The notes under the pieces were generated by a model that was given only the letters and a program-made list of their open reading frames with translations, made no database searches and had not been told where the DNA came from. From positions 1,984,001 to 2,048,000 of the forward strand of contig NZ_JALRMO010000001.1 of assembly GCF_023276405.1 (NCBI RefSeq): a DNA stretch of 64,000 bases, given 5' to 3'. Origin of the DNA: Paenibacillus hamazuiensis (GTDB lineage: Bacteria; Bacillota; Bacilli; Paenibacillales; NBRC-103111). Both the position numbers and the translations under genes were made by a program. Of the stretch, positions 7,468 to 15,210 are shown piece after piece; the first letter of the stretch is position 1, and every line of letters starts with the position of its first letter.

Positions 7468-8367
7468 GTGGCTCACGGTCATAAATCTGACGAAAAAATC
7501 GTATACGTGGGCGATTCCCGCGTCCGCGCGAAATCGTCGCGTTTGCAGCAGCCCGATTTTTCCGCTTATCCGGGAAAATCCGAGGTGTTTATTCCGAACT
7601 TCCTGCTGAAGGAATGGATGGTTGCGGTCGTCGTGCTTGTCGGTATTCTGGTGCTCGTCATGTCCGATCCGGCTCCTCTCGGATATCCGGCGGACCCGAC
7701 GAATACGCAGTTCATTCCGATGCCCGACTGGTATTTCCTGTTTCTGTACCAGTTGCTCAAATATCCGTACACATCCAACCAGTTTGTCGTTTTGGGTACG
7801 GTAATCGTTCCGGGGATCGCGTTTGGCGGTCTGCTTCTCGCTCCGTTTCTCGATACCGGCAAGGAGCGCCGTTTCTACAGACGCCCGATCGCATCAACGC
7901 TGATGGGACTAAGCTTAGTCGCATGCACGTACTTAACGATTGTTTCCTGGCATCACTATGAATTGGAACTGAAAGAAAAAAATATCATTCCCGAACATAT
8001 CAAGCGTGAAGAAGAACTGCATGCGAACAAAGGGAAGGAAGGCAGCGGGCAAGGCGCAGGAGGCGGAGGACAGCAGAAGAAAGCGGCTGCTCCGGCACTC
8101 GTTGCAGCCGACGATCCGGCTGCGGAGATTTACAAGAAGGCGACTTGCGTACAGTGTCACGGCGGAGATTTGAAAGGTATGCCGAATGCCGGCATCCCGA
8201 TGCTGCTTGGCATTGGCGACAAACATTCCAAAGACGAAATTTTAGGCATCATCAAAAACGGTCAAGGCGGCATGAGTCCTCAGTACGATGCAAACATCAA
8301 GAAAGGTCTGACCGATGCCGATATCGACAAGCTGGCCGAATGGCTGGCGAAGCAAAAGAAATCTTAA
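7468..8367 (+). CDS. qcrC: Menaquinol:cytochrome c reductase, cytochrome b/c fusion subunit
   Basis: The 299-residue subunit combines a subunit-IV-like membrane part (segments about 48-67, 93-112 and 136-158) with a C-terminal cytochrome c domain, joined by a Gly/Lys-rich linker (GKEGSGQGAGGGGQQ). The heme c site CVQCH is at 227-231 and the distal Met is probably in GGMSPQY. This fusion is typical of Gram-positive b6c complexes. Start at GTG 7468 is preferred over the in-frame GTG 7459 because AAAGGAG ends 8 bases before 7468. At 299 residues it is longer than the B. subtilis protein mainly through the linker. A perfect terminator follows. Confidence 0.93.
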   Translation: MAHGHKSDEKIVYVGDSRVRAKSSRLQQPDFSAYPGKSEVFIPNFLLKEWMVAVVVLVGILVLVMSDPAPLGYPADPTNTQFIPMPDWYFLFLYQLLKYPYTSNQFVVLGTVIVPGIAFGGLLLAPFLDTGKERRFYRRPIASTLMGLSLVACTYLTIVSWHHYELELKEKNIIPEHIKREEELHANKGKEGSGQGAGGGGQQKKAAAPALVAADDPAAEIYKKATCVQCHGGDLKGMPNAGIPMLLGIGDKHSKDEILGIIKNGQGGMSPQYDANIKKGLTDADIDKLAEWLAKQKKS

Positions 8368-8374
8368 GCCAGTA

Positions 8375-8408
8375 AACCTGACCGATACTCTCGGTCAGGT
8401 TTTCATTT
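8375..8408 (+). terminator. Intrinsic terminator after qcrABC
   Basis: An 11-bp perfect stem (AACCTGACCGA/TCGGTCAGGTT) with a 5-base loop, followed by TTTCATTTT. Confidence 0.85.
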
Positions 8409-8440
8409 TGAAACAGGCCGCAGCCAGGGGGACGAGACCG

Positions 8441-9076
8441 ATGTTAGGTTACTATTTTTCCAAATCATTTCTTTCCGGTCCGAAAATGCTTTGGGGGTTG
8501 TTCTGGGTCAATTTTCTCGGGACGATTTATGGGTACATCTGGTACGGAGAGCAACTGGTCGATACTTACGAAACGAAACCGCTTTGGTTTTTGCCGTTTG
8601 TTCCTGATAGTCCGACTGCAAGTCTTTTTTTTACGGCATTCCTCGCATGGATGATTTGGGACTCGCGGGGACGGAATAACCGCGCAATTGGGCCTGTACG
8701 CAGCTTTGTTGAAGCGTTTGCCGTCATCACTTCCGTTAAATACGGCATTTGGGCGGTAACGATGATCGTCGTCTCTGCCGTGCAGGGAGATGTGATGACA
8801 TGGAAGGATGGCATGCTTGTGTTTTCCCATCTCGGCATGGCCGCGGAAGCGCTGCTTTATGTGATGTTTTACCGGTATGGCGTATGGGCCGCAGCCGTCG
8901 CGTCCGTCTGGACTTTATTAAACGATTATATGGATTACGGCCAAGGCGTTTATCCGTGGCTGCCGCGGGTGCTGGCCGACGACTTGCCCGATATTGCGAC
9001 ATTTACGGTCATCCTTAGTCTAGTCACCATTGGTCTCGCTTTCATCATGATGAAACTGCGCCGGCTTTCGGTCTAA
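8441..9076 (+). CDS. ypjA: DUF1405 integral membrane protein, YpjA-like
   Basis: The 211-residue protein has about six membrane helices (first at about 15-37, others near 60-78, 88-112, 120-150 and 185-205). The opening SKSFLSGPKMLWGLFWVNFLG and the internal YMDYGQGVYP are typical of the DUF1405 family, whose function is unknown. In B. subtilis ypjA also follows qcrABC. The start ATG 8441 lies behind CAGGGGGAC; the reading frame stays open further upstream but would run through the qcrC terminator, so the shorter form is chosen. Confidence 0.8.
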   Translation: MLGYYFSKSFLSGPKMLWGLFWVNFLGTIYGYIWYGEQLVDTYETKPLWFLPFVPDSPTASLFFTAFLAWMIWDSRGRNNRAIGPVRSFVEAFAVITSVKYGIWAVTMIVVSAVQGDVMTWKDGMLVFSHLGMAAEALLYVMFYRYGVWAAAVASVWTLLNDYMDYGQGVYPWLPRVLADDLPDIATFTVILSLVTIGLAFIMMKLRRLSV

Positions 9077-9080
9077 AAGA

Positions 9081-9119
9081 GGACATCCCCCCATAGGATA
9101 GAAACTAGGAGGGATGTCC
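9081..9119 (+). promoter_or_regulatory. Hairpin that sequesters the ypjB ribosome-binding site
   Basis: The arms GGACATCCCCCC (9081-9092) and GGAGGGATGTCC (9108-9119) pair over 12 bp with a single mismatch and a 15-base loop. The 3' arm contains the Shine-Dalgarno GGAGGG for ypjB and ends one base before its ATG at 9121. There is no T-run, so it is not a terminator. Confidence 0.6.
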
Positions 9120-9120
9120 G

Positions 9121-9987
9121 ATGTTTTTTCAAGGGGCAAGGAAAAAAGGTGCAGCAATATTAGTAGCGCTGACGCTTGTGGCGCTGCTTGCCGGCTGCAA
9201 CCGGGACGGGGCCGGTACGGAGCAAAATGCGACGATACGCAGCGAAGAGCAGGTGAAGAAGATCGAACGTTTGAATGAGCTGGCCGACGACATGTATAAA
9301 AAGGTGCAGCAGGGCGATATAATGGGCGGACGGGATTCCCTGCAGCAGGTTAGCGACCAACTGACGCAAATTCACTTTGAAGGCATTACATCGGTGGAAG
9401 GGATGCATGCTTTAACGGAAACGGTCACACAAGCGAAACGCGTGTTTAATGCGGTTAAATTTTCGCCGGATGAAGGACAAGTTTCCACGATCAAGCTGCG
9501 TCTCGCCGTCGATGCGCTGAAGTCGATGAACGATCCGATGTGGCTGCAATATTATAACGTTCTGCAAAATGATATAAAGGCGCTGGAAAAAGGGGCAACG
9601 GAAGCGAGCCGTGCGGAAACGGACAAAGCTTTCGCCGGGCTTTATTCGCATTACGGACTGATCCATCCGTCCCTGCTTATTTCCAGATCCCCAACGGACG
9701 TGGAAAAAGCCGATTCGCTTGTTACATTCGTTCAATCGCAGCTGGCAAGTGAAACGGAGCCGTATAAAAGGATTTTGTCGGTCATCCCGGAGATTCGGCA
9801 AATGATCGATAGATTGTTCCATAAAAAAGATACGCCGGCCTACTTGCCGATCATCGATAACGGCAGACCGATCATTTGGTCGATCGGCATTGGCTCGGCA
9901 ATCATAGCGGCGCTGGTGTATGCCGGGTGGAGGCTGTTTCAAAAGGAACGCGGAATCATTCCGGTGAGGAGAATCGATAAAATGTGA
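9121..9987 (+). CDS. ypjB: YpjB-like sporulation lipoprotein
   Basis: The 288-residue protein fits YpjB by position (after ypjA) and layout. It has an N-terminal signal with lipobox LLAGC (Cys at about residue 25), a long mostly helical extracytoplasmic part with ERLNELADDMYKKVQQGD near the start, and a C-terminal membrane helix (about 252-272) followed by a short basic tail KERGIIPVRRIDKM. YpjB is annotated as a sporulation protein in Bacillus; its mechanism is not defined. The ribosome-binding site is inside a stable hairpin (see the separate entry), suggesting translational control. The gene converges with the following one across 5 bases. Confidence 0.8.
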   Translation: MFFQGARKKGAAILVALTLVALLAGCNRDGAGTEQNATIRSEEQVKKIERLNELADDMYKKVQQGDIMGGRDSLQQVSDQLTQIHFEGITSVEGMHALTETVTQAKRVFNAVKFSPDEGQVSTIKLRLAVDALKSMNDPMWLQYYNVLQNDIKALEKGATEASRAETDKAFAGLYSHYGLIHPSLLISRSPTDVEKADSLVTFVQSQLASETEPYKRILSVIPEIRQMIDRLFHKKDTPAYLPIIDNGRPIIWSIGIGSAIIAALVYAGWRLFQKERGIIPVRRIDKM

Positions 9988-9992
9988 CGGCC

Positions 9993-10862
9993 TCATACGG
10001 TTCGGAAACCTTCTCCGACGACGTCGTGGACTTCGTTGATAATAATGAAGGCGGCCGGGTCGACGCGGTGTACGAGATCCTTCAGATGTTTCATTTCGTA
10101 CCGGTACACGACGCAGTAGACGACGTGCTTCGTTTTGCCGGAATAGGCGCCTACCGCCGGAATCAGCGTGGCGCCGCGATCCATGTCCCGCATAATCGCT
10201 GACGTTAAAGCCTCGGCATGATCGGTAATGACCGTGAACGCTTTGGCGGAATAAGCTCCTTCGATGATAACGTCGATCGTCTTGGAAGAGATGAACACGG
10301 CGACAAACGTATAAAGCACTTTTTCCTTCGGGATGAACAGCAGCGATGTTCCGATGACCGTCAGGTCGAACAGCAATATCATTTGGCCCATGCTCCAGCC
10401 TTTATATTTTTGGCCGATGCGTGCAATAATGTCCGATCCTCCGGTCGTTCCGCCATAACGGAACACGATGCCAAGTCCGATCCCGAGCGTGACCCCGGCA
10501 TAAGCGGTAACGAGAAAGTAATCTTGGCGGCTGTGAAACGGCACTATCCAGCCCCGGGCAATGACAAGCTCCATGATCCAAAGGAAGACGGAAAGCGAAA
10601 CGGTGCCGACGACGGTATACAGCATCGACTGTCTGCCGAACACTCTCCATCCTATATAAAACAGCGGGATATTGATGGCTAGCGTACTGTAGGAAGGAGG
10701 AATGTTCAGCACGTAGTGCAGCAGCAGAGCGATGCCCGTAATCCCCCCTTCCATCAATTCGTTCGAAATCACAAAATAATGAAGTCCGAACGCGTAGATC
10801 GCCGTTCCGAGCACGATGGGGATGATCGATTTTATGATGGCGGTGTTTTGGCGGGGTTCCAT
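9993..10862 (-). CDS. YitT family membrane protein with DUF2179 domain
   Basis: The 289-residue protein has about five membrane helices in residues 10-175, including the family-typical NELMEGGITGIALLLHYVLN and GIVFRYGGTTGGSDIIARI. A cytoplasmic DUF2179 domain follows (about 205-285, containing FTVITDHAEALTSAIMRD and ending GEGFRTV). The family includes B. subtilis YitT, YpjC and YqfU; function unknown. YpjC occupies this place in B. subtilis, but here the gene is on the opposite strand from its neighbours. The minus-strand start follows AGGAGGACCTT. Confidence 0.85.
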   Translation of the reverse strand: MEPRQNTAIIKSIIPIVLGTAIYAFGLHYFVISNELMEGGITGIALLLHYVLNIPPSYSTLAINIPLFYIGWRVFGRQSMLYTVVGTVSLSVFLWIMELVIARGWIVPFHSRQDYFLVTAYAGVTLGIGLGIVFRYGGTTGGSDIIARIGQKYKGWSMGQMILLFDLTVIGTSLLFIPKEKVLYTFVAVFISSKTIDVIIEGAYSAKAFTVITDHAEALTSAIMRDMDRGATLIPAVGAYSGKTKHVVYCVVYRYEMKHLKDLVHRVDPAAFIIINEVHDVVGEGFRTV

Positions 10863-10952
10863 AAGGTCCTCCTGGAAATTTAGGCGCTCTCTCAGGTATG
10901 ATGAATCCGCCCGCGGATCATTATACCTGTTTTTTCTTTTTTCAAAAAAAAT

Positions 10953-10981
10953 TTGTCATTACCGCTGCTTTGCGTTAACAT
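10953..10981 (+). promoter_or_regulatory. Probable sigma-A promoter for the ypjD-dapB gene run
   Basis: TTGTCA (10953-10958), 17-base spacer, TAACAT (10976-10981). It is about 70 bases before ypjD and in a divergent region with the YitT gene. Confidence 0.5.
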
Positions 10982-11050
10982 GTTAATATGGCTGTTTTCT
11001 ATGATGAACGAACAGCCTGTTTCGGGAACTTAGGGAAGGCAGGTGGTTAT

Positions 11051-11389
11051 ATGGCGGAACGCTCCCTGAAGAGTTTGCAGCAGGAAGTCGACGGGTACAT
11101 ATCGCAGTTTAAGGAAGGGTATTTCAGCCCGCTGGCGATGCTTGCGAGGATGTCCGAGGAAGTCGGAGAGCTCGCGAGAGAAGTGAATCACCAGTTTGGA
11201 CCGAAGCCGAAAAAGAAAGATGAAGCCGACAGCTCGATCGAGCTGGAGCTGGGAGATATTTTATTTATTACGATCTGCTTCGCCAATTCGCTGGGCATCG
11301 ATTTAACGGAAGCCCATGAGAAAGTGATGCACAAGTTCAACACCCGCGACGCGAACCGTTGGACGAAAATAAACACCGATTCGAACTGA
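11051..11389 (+). CDS. ypjD: MazG-like nucleotide pyrophosphohydrolase, YpjD-like
   Basis: The 112-residue protein is a single compact MazG domain. EEVGELAREVNHQF supplies the ExxE part and ELELGDILFITICFANSLGID the second acidic helix (ExxD). Such proteins hydrolyse nucleoside triphosphates to the monophosphate and pyrophosphate, usually with magnesium, and can remove non-canonical nucleotides. Length and position before dapB match YpjD. An upstream in-frame ATG at 10988 exists, but ATG 11051 has GGCAGGTGG in front and gives the usual length, so it is chosen. Confidence 0.88.
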   Translation: MAERSLKSLQQEVDGYISQFKEGYFSPLAMLARMSEEVGELAREVNHQFGPKPKKKDEADSSIELELGDILFITICFANSLGIDLTEAHEKVMHKFNTRDANRWTKINTDSN

Positions 11390-11441
11390 AGTTCATATGC
11401 TGTACCATCACCCTTTTTTGCGAAAGGAGGATGGCGCCGGA

Positions 11442-11978
11442 ATGGACGGAAAGCGGGCGATTCAAAAAGCGTACGAGTCGATTTTGGCGGGGGATTTTGA
11501 GAAGGCGATCGAATGGTTCGAACGGGCCATCGAGCTGGAGCCGGGAAATGCAAATTACCATTACAAGCTGTCGATTACGTGCGCAAGAAGCAACAAGCTG
11601 GCCAAGGCGTTAGAGCATGCGGACATGGCCCGTCGGCTGGAGCCGGAGGACGAATATTACCGCTCCCATTTCCAAAACCTGCAGGCTAAAGAGCTGCTTC
11701 AGAAAGCTGAGAAATATTTTTCGCAGCCGGGCGGTCAAATCTACATGGCCATCGCGATGCTGAAGCAAGCGGTCGCGCTTGATCCGCTTGCACTGGAAGC
11801 CTTCCTGCTGCTTGCGTTGGCTTACGCCCGGACCGAGGATTACGGCCCTGCCATTCAGGCGGTGAAAGAAGCGCTCAAGCTGGATCCGCAGCATCAGGGG
11901 GCGGGGCAGCTGCTTTCCGAATTCGAATCGAAATTTCAACTATATATAGGCGGCTCGGCAAAGCCCCGCAGCAAGTAG
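11442..11978 (+). CDS. Tetratricopeptide-repeat protein
   Basis: The 178-residue soluble protein contains about four TPR units: residues about 4-37 (with ILAGDFEKAIEWFERAIELE), 38-71, a divergent one near 85-115 and 116-149 (ALAYARTEDYGPAIQAVKEA). These helices form protein-binding surfaces. There is no signal peptide. The start ATG 11442 follows AAAGGAGG; upstream in-frame codons lie before that site. It sits between ypjD and dapB, a place where B. subtilis has no TPR gene. Partner unknown. Confidence 0.8.
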   Translation: MDGKRAIQKAYESILAGDFEKAIEWFERAIELEPGNANYHYKLSITCARSNKLAKALEHADMARRLEPEDEYYRSHFQNLQAKELLQKAEKYFSQPGGQIYMAIAMLKQAVALDPLALEAFLLLALAYARTEDYGPAIQAVKEALKLDPQHQGAGQLLSEFESKFQLYIGGSAKPRSK

Positions 11979-11993
11979 AAAGGAACTGATATC

Positions 11994-12797
11994 ATGACTG
12001 AACCAATCAAAGTTGCCGTTGCCGGCGCTAGCGGAAGAATGGGCCGGGAAGTGGTCAAAATGGTGCTGGGCGATCCCGAGCTGCAGCTCGTCGCTGCCGT
12101 CGGTCGATCCTCCGAAGGGATCGACGCGGGCCGACTGGCTGGCCTGGACAATTGCGGCGTCGCGGTGAAAACCGATCTGGAGCTCGCTTTGGTCGAAGCG
12201 AAGCCGGATGTGATCGTTGATTTTACGACGCCGCAATCCGTCATTTCCAACGCCAAACTGGCGATCAAACATAAAGTTCGTCCGGTCATCGGAGCAACGG
12301 GTTTTACTCCGGAGGATGTCGAAAACTTGGACAAGCTGTGCAAGGAACAAGGCATCGGCGGCATCATTGCCCCGAATTTTTCGATCGGAGCCATCTTGAT
12401 GATGAAATTTGCAGCTCAGGCCGCAAAATATATGCCGCATGTGGAAATTATCGAGTATCATGGAGATCAAAAGCTCGACGCTCCGTCGGGAACTTCGATC
12501 AAGACCGCGGAGCTGATCGCGCAAAACCGTCCCGAGCTTCGCCAGGGCAACCCGAAAGAGGAAGAGACGATCGAAGGGGCGCGCGGGGGTTATTATAACG
12601 GCTTTCGCATACATAGCGTGAGATTGCCCGGCGTATTCGCACAGCAGGAAGTGGTTTTCGGCGGACACGGGCAAACGCTCAAAATCCGCCACGATTCCTA
12701 CGAACGCGCGGGGTACATGCCTGGAGTCAACATAGCCGTCAAAAAGGTGATGAGCCTGACCGGCATTACATACGGCTTCGAGCATTTTATCGATTAA
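11994..12797 (+). CDS. dapB: 4-hydroxy-tetrahydrodipicolinate reductase
   Basis: The 267-residue enzyme reduces 4-hydroxy-tetrahydrodipicolinate with NAD(P)H in the diaminopimelate/lysine pathway. The nucleotide-binding motif [13 protein letters not shown] is at residues 6-18. The catalytic region reads [15 protein letters not shown] (about 156-170). It keeps the first His and the Lys and the DAPSGT loop, but the second of the usual two adjacent His is Gly. A late [10 protein letters not shown] helix is also typical. RBS AAAGGAAC. DapB feeds both peptidoglycan and spore dipicolinate. Confidence 0.95.
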   Translation: MTEPIKVAVAGASGRMGREVVKMVLGDPELQLVAAVGRSSEGIDAGRLAGLDNCGVAVKTDLELALVEAKPDVIVDFTTPQSVISNAKLAIKHKVRPVIGATGFTPEDVENLDKLCKEQGIGGIIAPNFSIGAILMMKFAAQAAKYMPHVEIIEYHGDQKLDAPSGTSIKTAELIAQNRPELRQGNPKEEETIEGARGGYYNGFRIHSVRLPGVFAQQEVVFGGHGQTLKIRHDSYERAGYMPGVNIAVKKVMSLTGITYGFEHFID

Positions 12798-12803
12798 TGA
12801 GCA

Positions 12804-12843
12804 AGGGGCAAAGAACGGGCTTTTCGTGCGCCGCTCTTTGTCC
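12804..12843 (+). terminator. Hairpin between dapB and mgsA (weak terminator or processing site)
   Basis: GGGCAAAGA and TCTTTGTCC pair across a loop of about 22 bases and are followed by a mixed T-rich TTCTTGT. The T-tract is poor, so read-through into mgsA is likely. Confidence 0.4.
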
Positions 12844-12868
12844 TTCTTGTATACAGGAGGGTCTCTCG

Positions 12869-13288
12869 ATGAACATCGCATTAATTGCACACGACCGTAA
12901 AAAAGAAGAGATGGTCAACTTCGTCACGGCATACGAACCGGTGTTTCAGCATCATACGCTTTATGCGACCGGGACGACGGGCACGCGGATAATGGAAAAC
13001 ACCTCGCTTCAGGTTCACAGGTTTATGTCCGGCCCTTTGGGCGGCGACCAGCAGATTGGAGCGATGGTGGCGACCGACGACATGGATTTGATAATCTTTT
13101 TGCGCGATCCGCTGATGGCGCAGCCGCACGAACCGGACATCAGCGCGCTGCTTCGCTTATGCGACGTGCAGGGAGTTCCGGTGGCGACCAATATCGCCAC
13201 GGCGGAAATTTTAGTGAAAGCGCTCGATCGCGGCGATTTCGCGTGGCGGGAGCTCGTACATAAATATAAACCGGGTGTGATCGAATAA
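12869..13288 (+). CDS. mgsA: Methylglyoxal synthase
   Basis: The 139-residue enzyme converts dihydroxyacetone phosphate to methylglyoxal and phosphate, a glycolytic bypass. Family features include [14 protein letters not shown] at the start, TGTTGTRI, and [15 protein letters not shown] with the catalytic Asp in GGDQQ. ATG 12869 has CAGGAGGGT in front; the frame upstream overlaps dapB's end and lacks such a site. It directly precedes and overlaps (TAATG) bshB1. This is meaningful because bacillithiol is used to detoxify methylglyoxal. Confidence 0.95.
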   Translation: MNIALIAHDRKKEEMVNFVTAYEPVFQHHTLYATGTTGTRIMENTSLQVHRFMSGPLGGDQQIGAMVATDDMDLIIFLRDPLMAQPHEPDISALLRLCDVQGVPVATNIATAEILVKALDRGDFAWRELVHKYKPGVIE

Positions 13289-13980
13289 TGGCGGCTCAGC
13301 TTGATATTTTGGTGTTTGGCGCTCACCCGGACGATGCCGAGATCGGCATGGGCGGAACGATCCGCAAGCATTCGCTTGCCGGACGCCGCATCGGCATTTG
13401 CGATTTGACACGGGCCGAAATGTCGTCGAACGGCACGGTGGAGACGCGCAAGCATGAGGCGGCCGATGCCGCACGAATCCTCGGATTAAGTTATCGATCG
13501 AACCTGGAACTTCCCGATCGTGGGCTTGTCGGCGGGCGGGAACAAATTGACGCTATCGTTGCGGAAATCCGCAAGCTGAAGCCGGCCATCGTTTTTGCGC
13601 CTTATTGGCAGGACCGGCATCCCGACCACATCGCCTGCAGCCGCCTTGTCGAGGAGGCTGTATTCAATGCGAAGCTGCGCAAATATATGCCGGAGGAACC
13701 GGCACATACGGTGGAGCAGTTATATTTTTATTTCATCAACGATACGTATGAATCCGATTTGCTCGTCGATGTGACGTCATGCCACGAGGATAAAATGGCT
13801 GCTCTGCGAGCGTACCGCTCGCAGTTCGAAACGGCAGGGGCGGATACGGTGAAAACGCCGCTCAACCAAGGTTATTTGGAGCGTGTGGAGGCGCGCGACC
13901 GGATGCTCGGCCAAAAACGGATGGTCGATTATGCGGAAGGATTCGTAACCAAGCTTCCTTATTTGGTAAACCTATTTTAA
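13288..13980 (+). CDS. bshB1: Bacillithiol biosynthesis deacetylase BshB1
   Basis: The 230-residue PIG-L/LmbE family zinc deacetylase removes acetate from GlcNAc-malate, the second step of bacillithiol synthesis. The zinc/catalytic motif GAHPDDAEIGMGG is at residues 11-23, a third ligand is expected in the WQDRHPDHIACSR stretch (about 108-120), and the family ending GQKRMVDYAEGFVTKLPY is present. Its ATG overlaps the mgsA stop (TAATG). bshA follows, as in B. subtilis. Confidence 0.95.
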   Translation: MAAQLDILVFGAHPDDAEIGMGGTIRKHSLAGRRIGICDLTRAEMSSNGTVETRKHEAADAARILGLSYRSNLELPDRGLVGGREQIDAIVAEIRKLKPAIVFAPYWQDRHPDHIACSRLVEEAVFNAKLRKYMPEEPAHTVEQLYFYFINDTYESDLLVDVTSCHEDKMAALRAYRSQFETAGADTVKTPLNQGYLERVEARDRMLGQKRMVDYAEGFVTKLPYLVNLF

Positions 13981-14033
13981 AAAGGCTCTGAATACATTAT
14001 GGTGAAGATTTGCACGGAAACGGAGGGAGACTC

Positions 14034-15206
14034 ATGAACGGCAGGTTGAAAATCGGCATCACGTGTTACCCGACATTGGGCGGTTCCGGCGTCGTCGCGA
14101 CGGAGCTGGGCAAGCTGCTGGCGGAGAAGGGACACGAGGTTCATTTTATTACGCACAGCATGCCTTTTCGGCTCGGCAAGTTTCATAAGAATATTTTCTA
14201 CCACGAAGTCGAAGTGAACGACTATTACGTGTTCAAATATCCTCCTTACGATTTGTCGCTCGCCAGCAAGCTGGCGCAAGTGGCACAGCTCGAAGGGCTG
14301 GACCTGCTTCATGTGCATTATGCGATCCCCCATGCGGTATGCGCACTGATTGCGCGCCAAATGGTCGGCAGCCAGCTGAAGGTGGTCACGACGCTGCACG
14401 GAACGGATATTACGGTGCTGGCGCATGACGAATCGCTGAAAGACCTGATTCGTTACGCGATCAACCAGAGCGACGCCGTAACAGCCGTTTCCGAAGATTT
14501 GATCAGGGAAACTCGCGAATTGCTGGCGATCGAGAAGCCTATCGATCTCGCATACAATTTTGTCGACAAGCGGGTGTATTATCCGCGGGATGTCGAGAAG
14601 CTGCGCCGGGAGTTCGCGCACCCGCATGAAAAGATTTTGATCCATATCTCCAACTTCCGCCCAGTCAAAAGAGTGCTGGACGTAGTCGAAACGTTCTCGC
14701 TCGTAAGCAAGGATATTCCTTCACGGCTGCTTTTCGTCGGCGAAGGGCCGGAGCTGTCGAAGGTGCACTGCAAGGTCAAGGAGCTCGGATTGCTCGACAA
14801 AGTGACGTTTTGCGGGAAGCAGGACGATGTCGCGCAATTGCTGTCGCTGGCCGATGTGATGCTTCTGCCGTCGGAAAAAGAAAGCTTCGGCCTTGTCGCA
14901 TTGGAAGCGATGGCCTGCGGCGTGCCGACGATCGCGTCGAATGCCGGCGGTATTCCGGAGCTCATTACCCACGGGGAAACCGGGTTTTTGGCCGATATCG
15001 GCGACACGGAGAAGATGGCCGCTTATGTGAAGCTGCTGCTGAACGACGAGAAGCTGTATGAGACGGTGAAAAAAGCGTGCTTGCACCGGGCGCGTACGAC
15101 GTTTTGCAACGAGCGGATCATGGCCCAATATGAGGAAATTTATTACCGGGTGCTTGAACGCGAGCTTCCGGAAGATTTGACGAATAAACTGACCTGTTTG
15201 GGGTAA
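14034..15206 (+). CDS. bshA: N-acetyl-alpha-D-glucosaminyl L-malate synthase (bacillithiol synthesis)
   Basis: The 390-residue retaining glycosyltransferase (GT4, GT-B fold) joins UDP-GlcNAc to L-malate, the first step in bacillithiol. The N-terminal domain begins KIGITCYPTLGGSGVVATEL. The C-terminal nucleotide-sugar domain carries HISNFRPVKRV and the family motif PSEKESFGLVALEAMACGVP with its EX7E pair. The ATG follows CGGAGGGAGACTC, with longer in-frame upstream codons rejected. The minimal gap to cca suggests one transcript. Confidence 0.95.
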   Translation: MNGRLKIGITCYPTLGGSGVVATELGKLLAEKGHEVHFITHSMPFRLGKFHKNIFYHEVEVNDYYVFKYPPYDLSLASKLAQVAQLEGLDLLHVHYAIPHAVCALIARQMVGSQLKVVTTLHGTDITVLAHDESLKDLIRYAINQSDAVTAVSEDLIRETRELLAIEKPIDLAYNFVDKRVYYPRDVEKLRREFAHPHEKILIHISNFRPVKRVLDVVETFSLVSKDIPSRLLFVGEGPELSKVHCKVKELGLLDKVTFCGKQDDVAQLLSLADVMLLPSEKESFGLVALEAMACGVPTIASNAGGIPELITHGETGFLADIGDTEKMAAYVKLLLNDEKLYETVKKACLHRARTTFCNERIMAQYEEIYYRVLERELPEDLTNKLTCLG

Positions 15207-15210
15207 ACGC

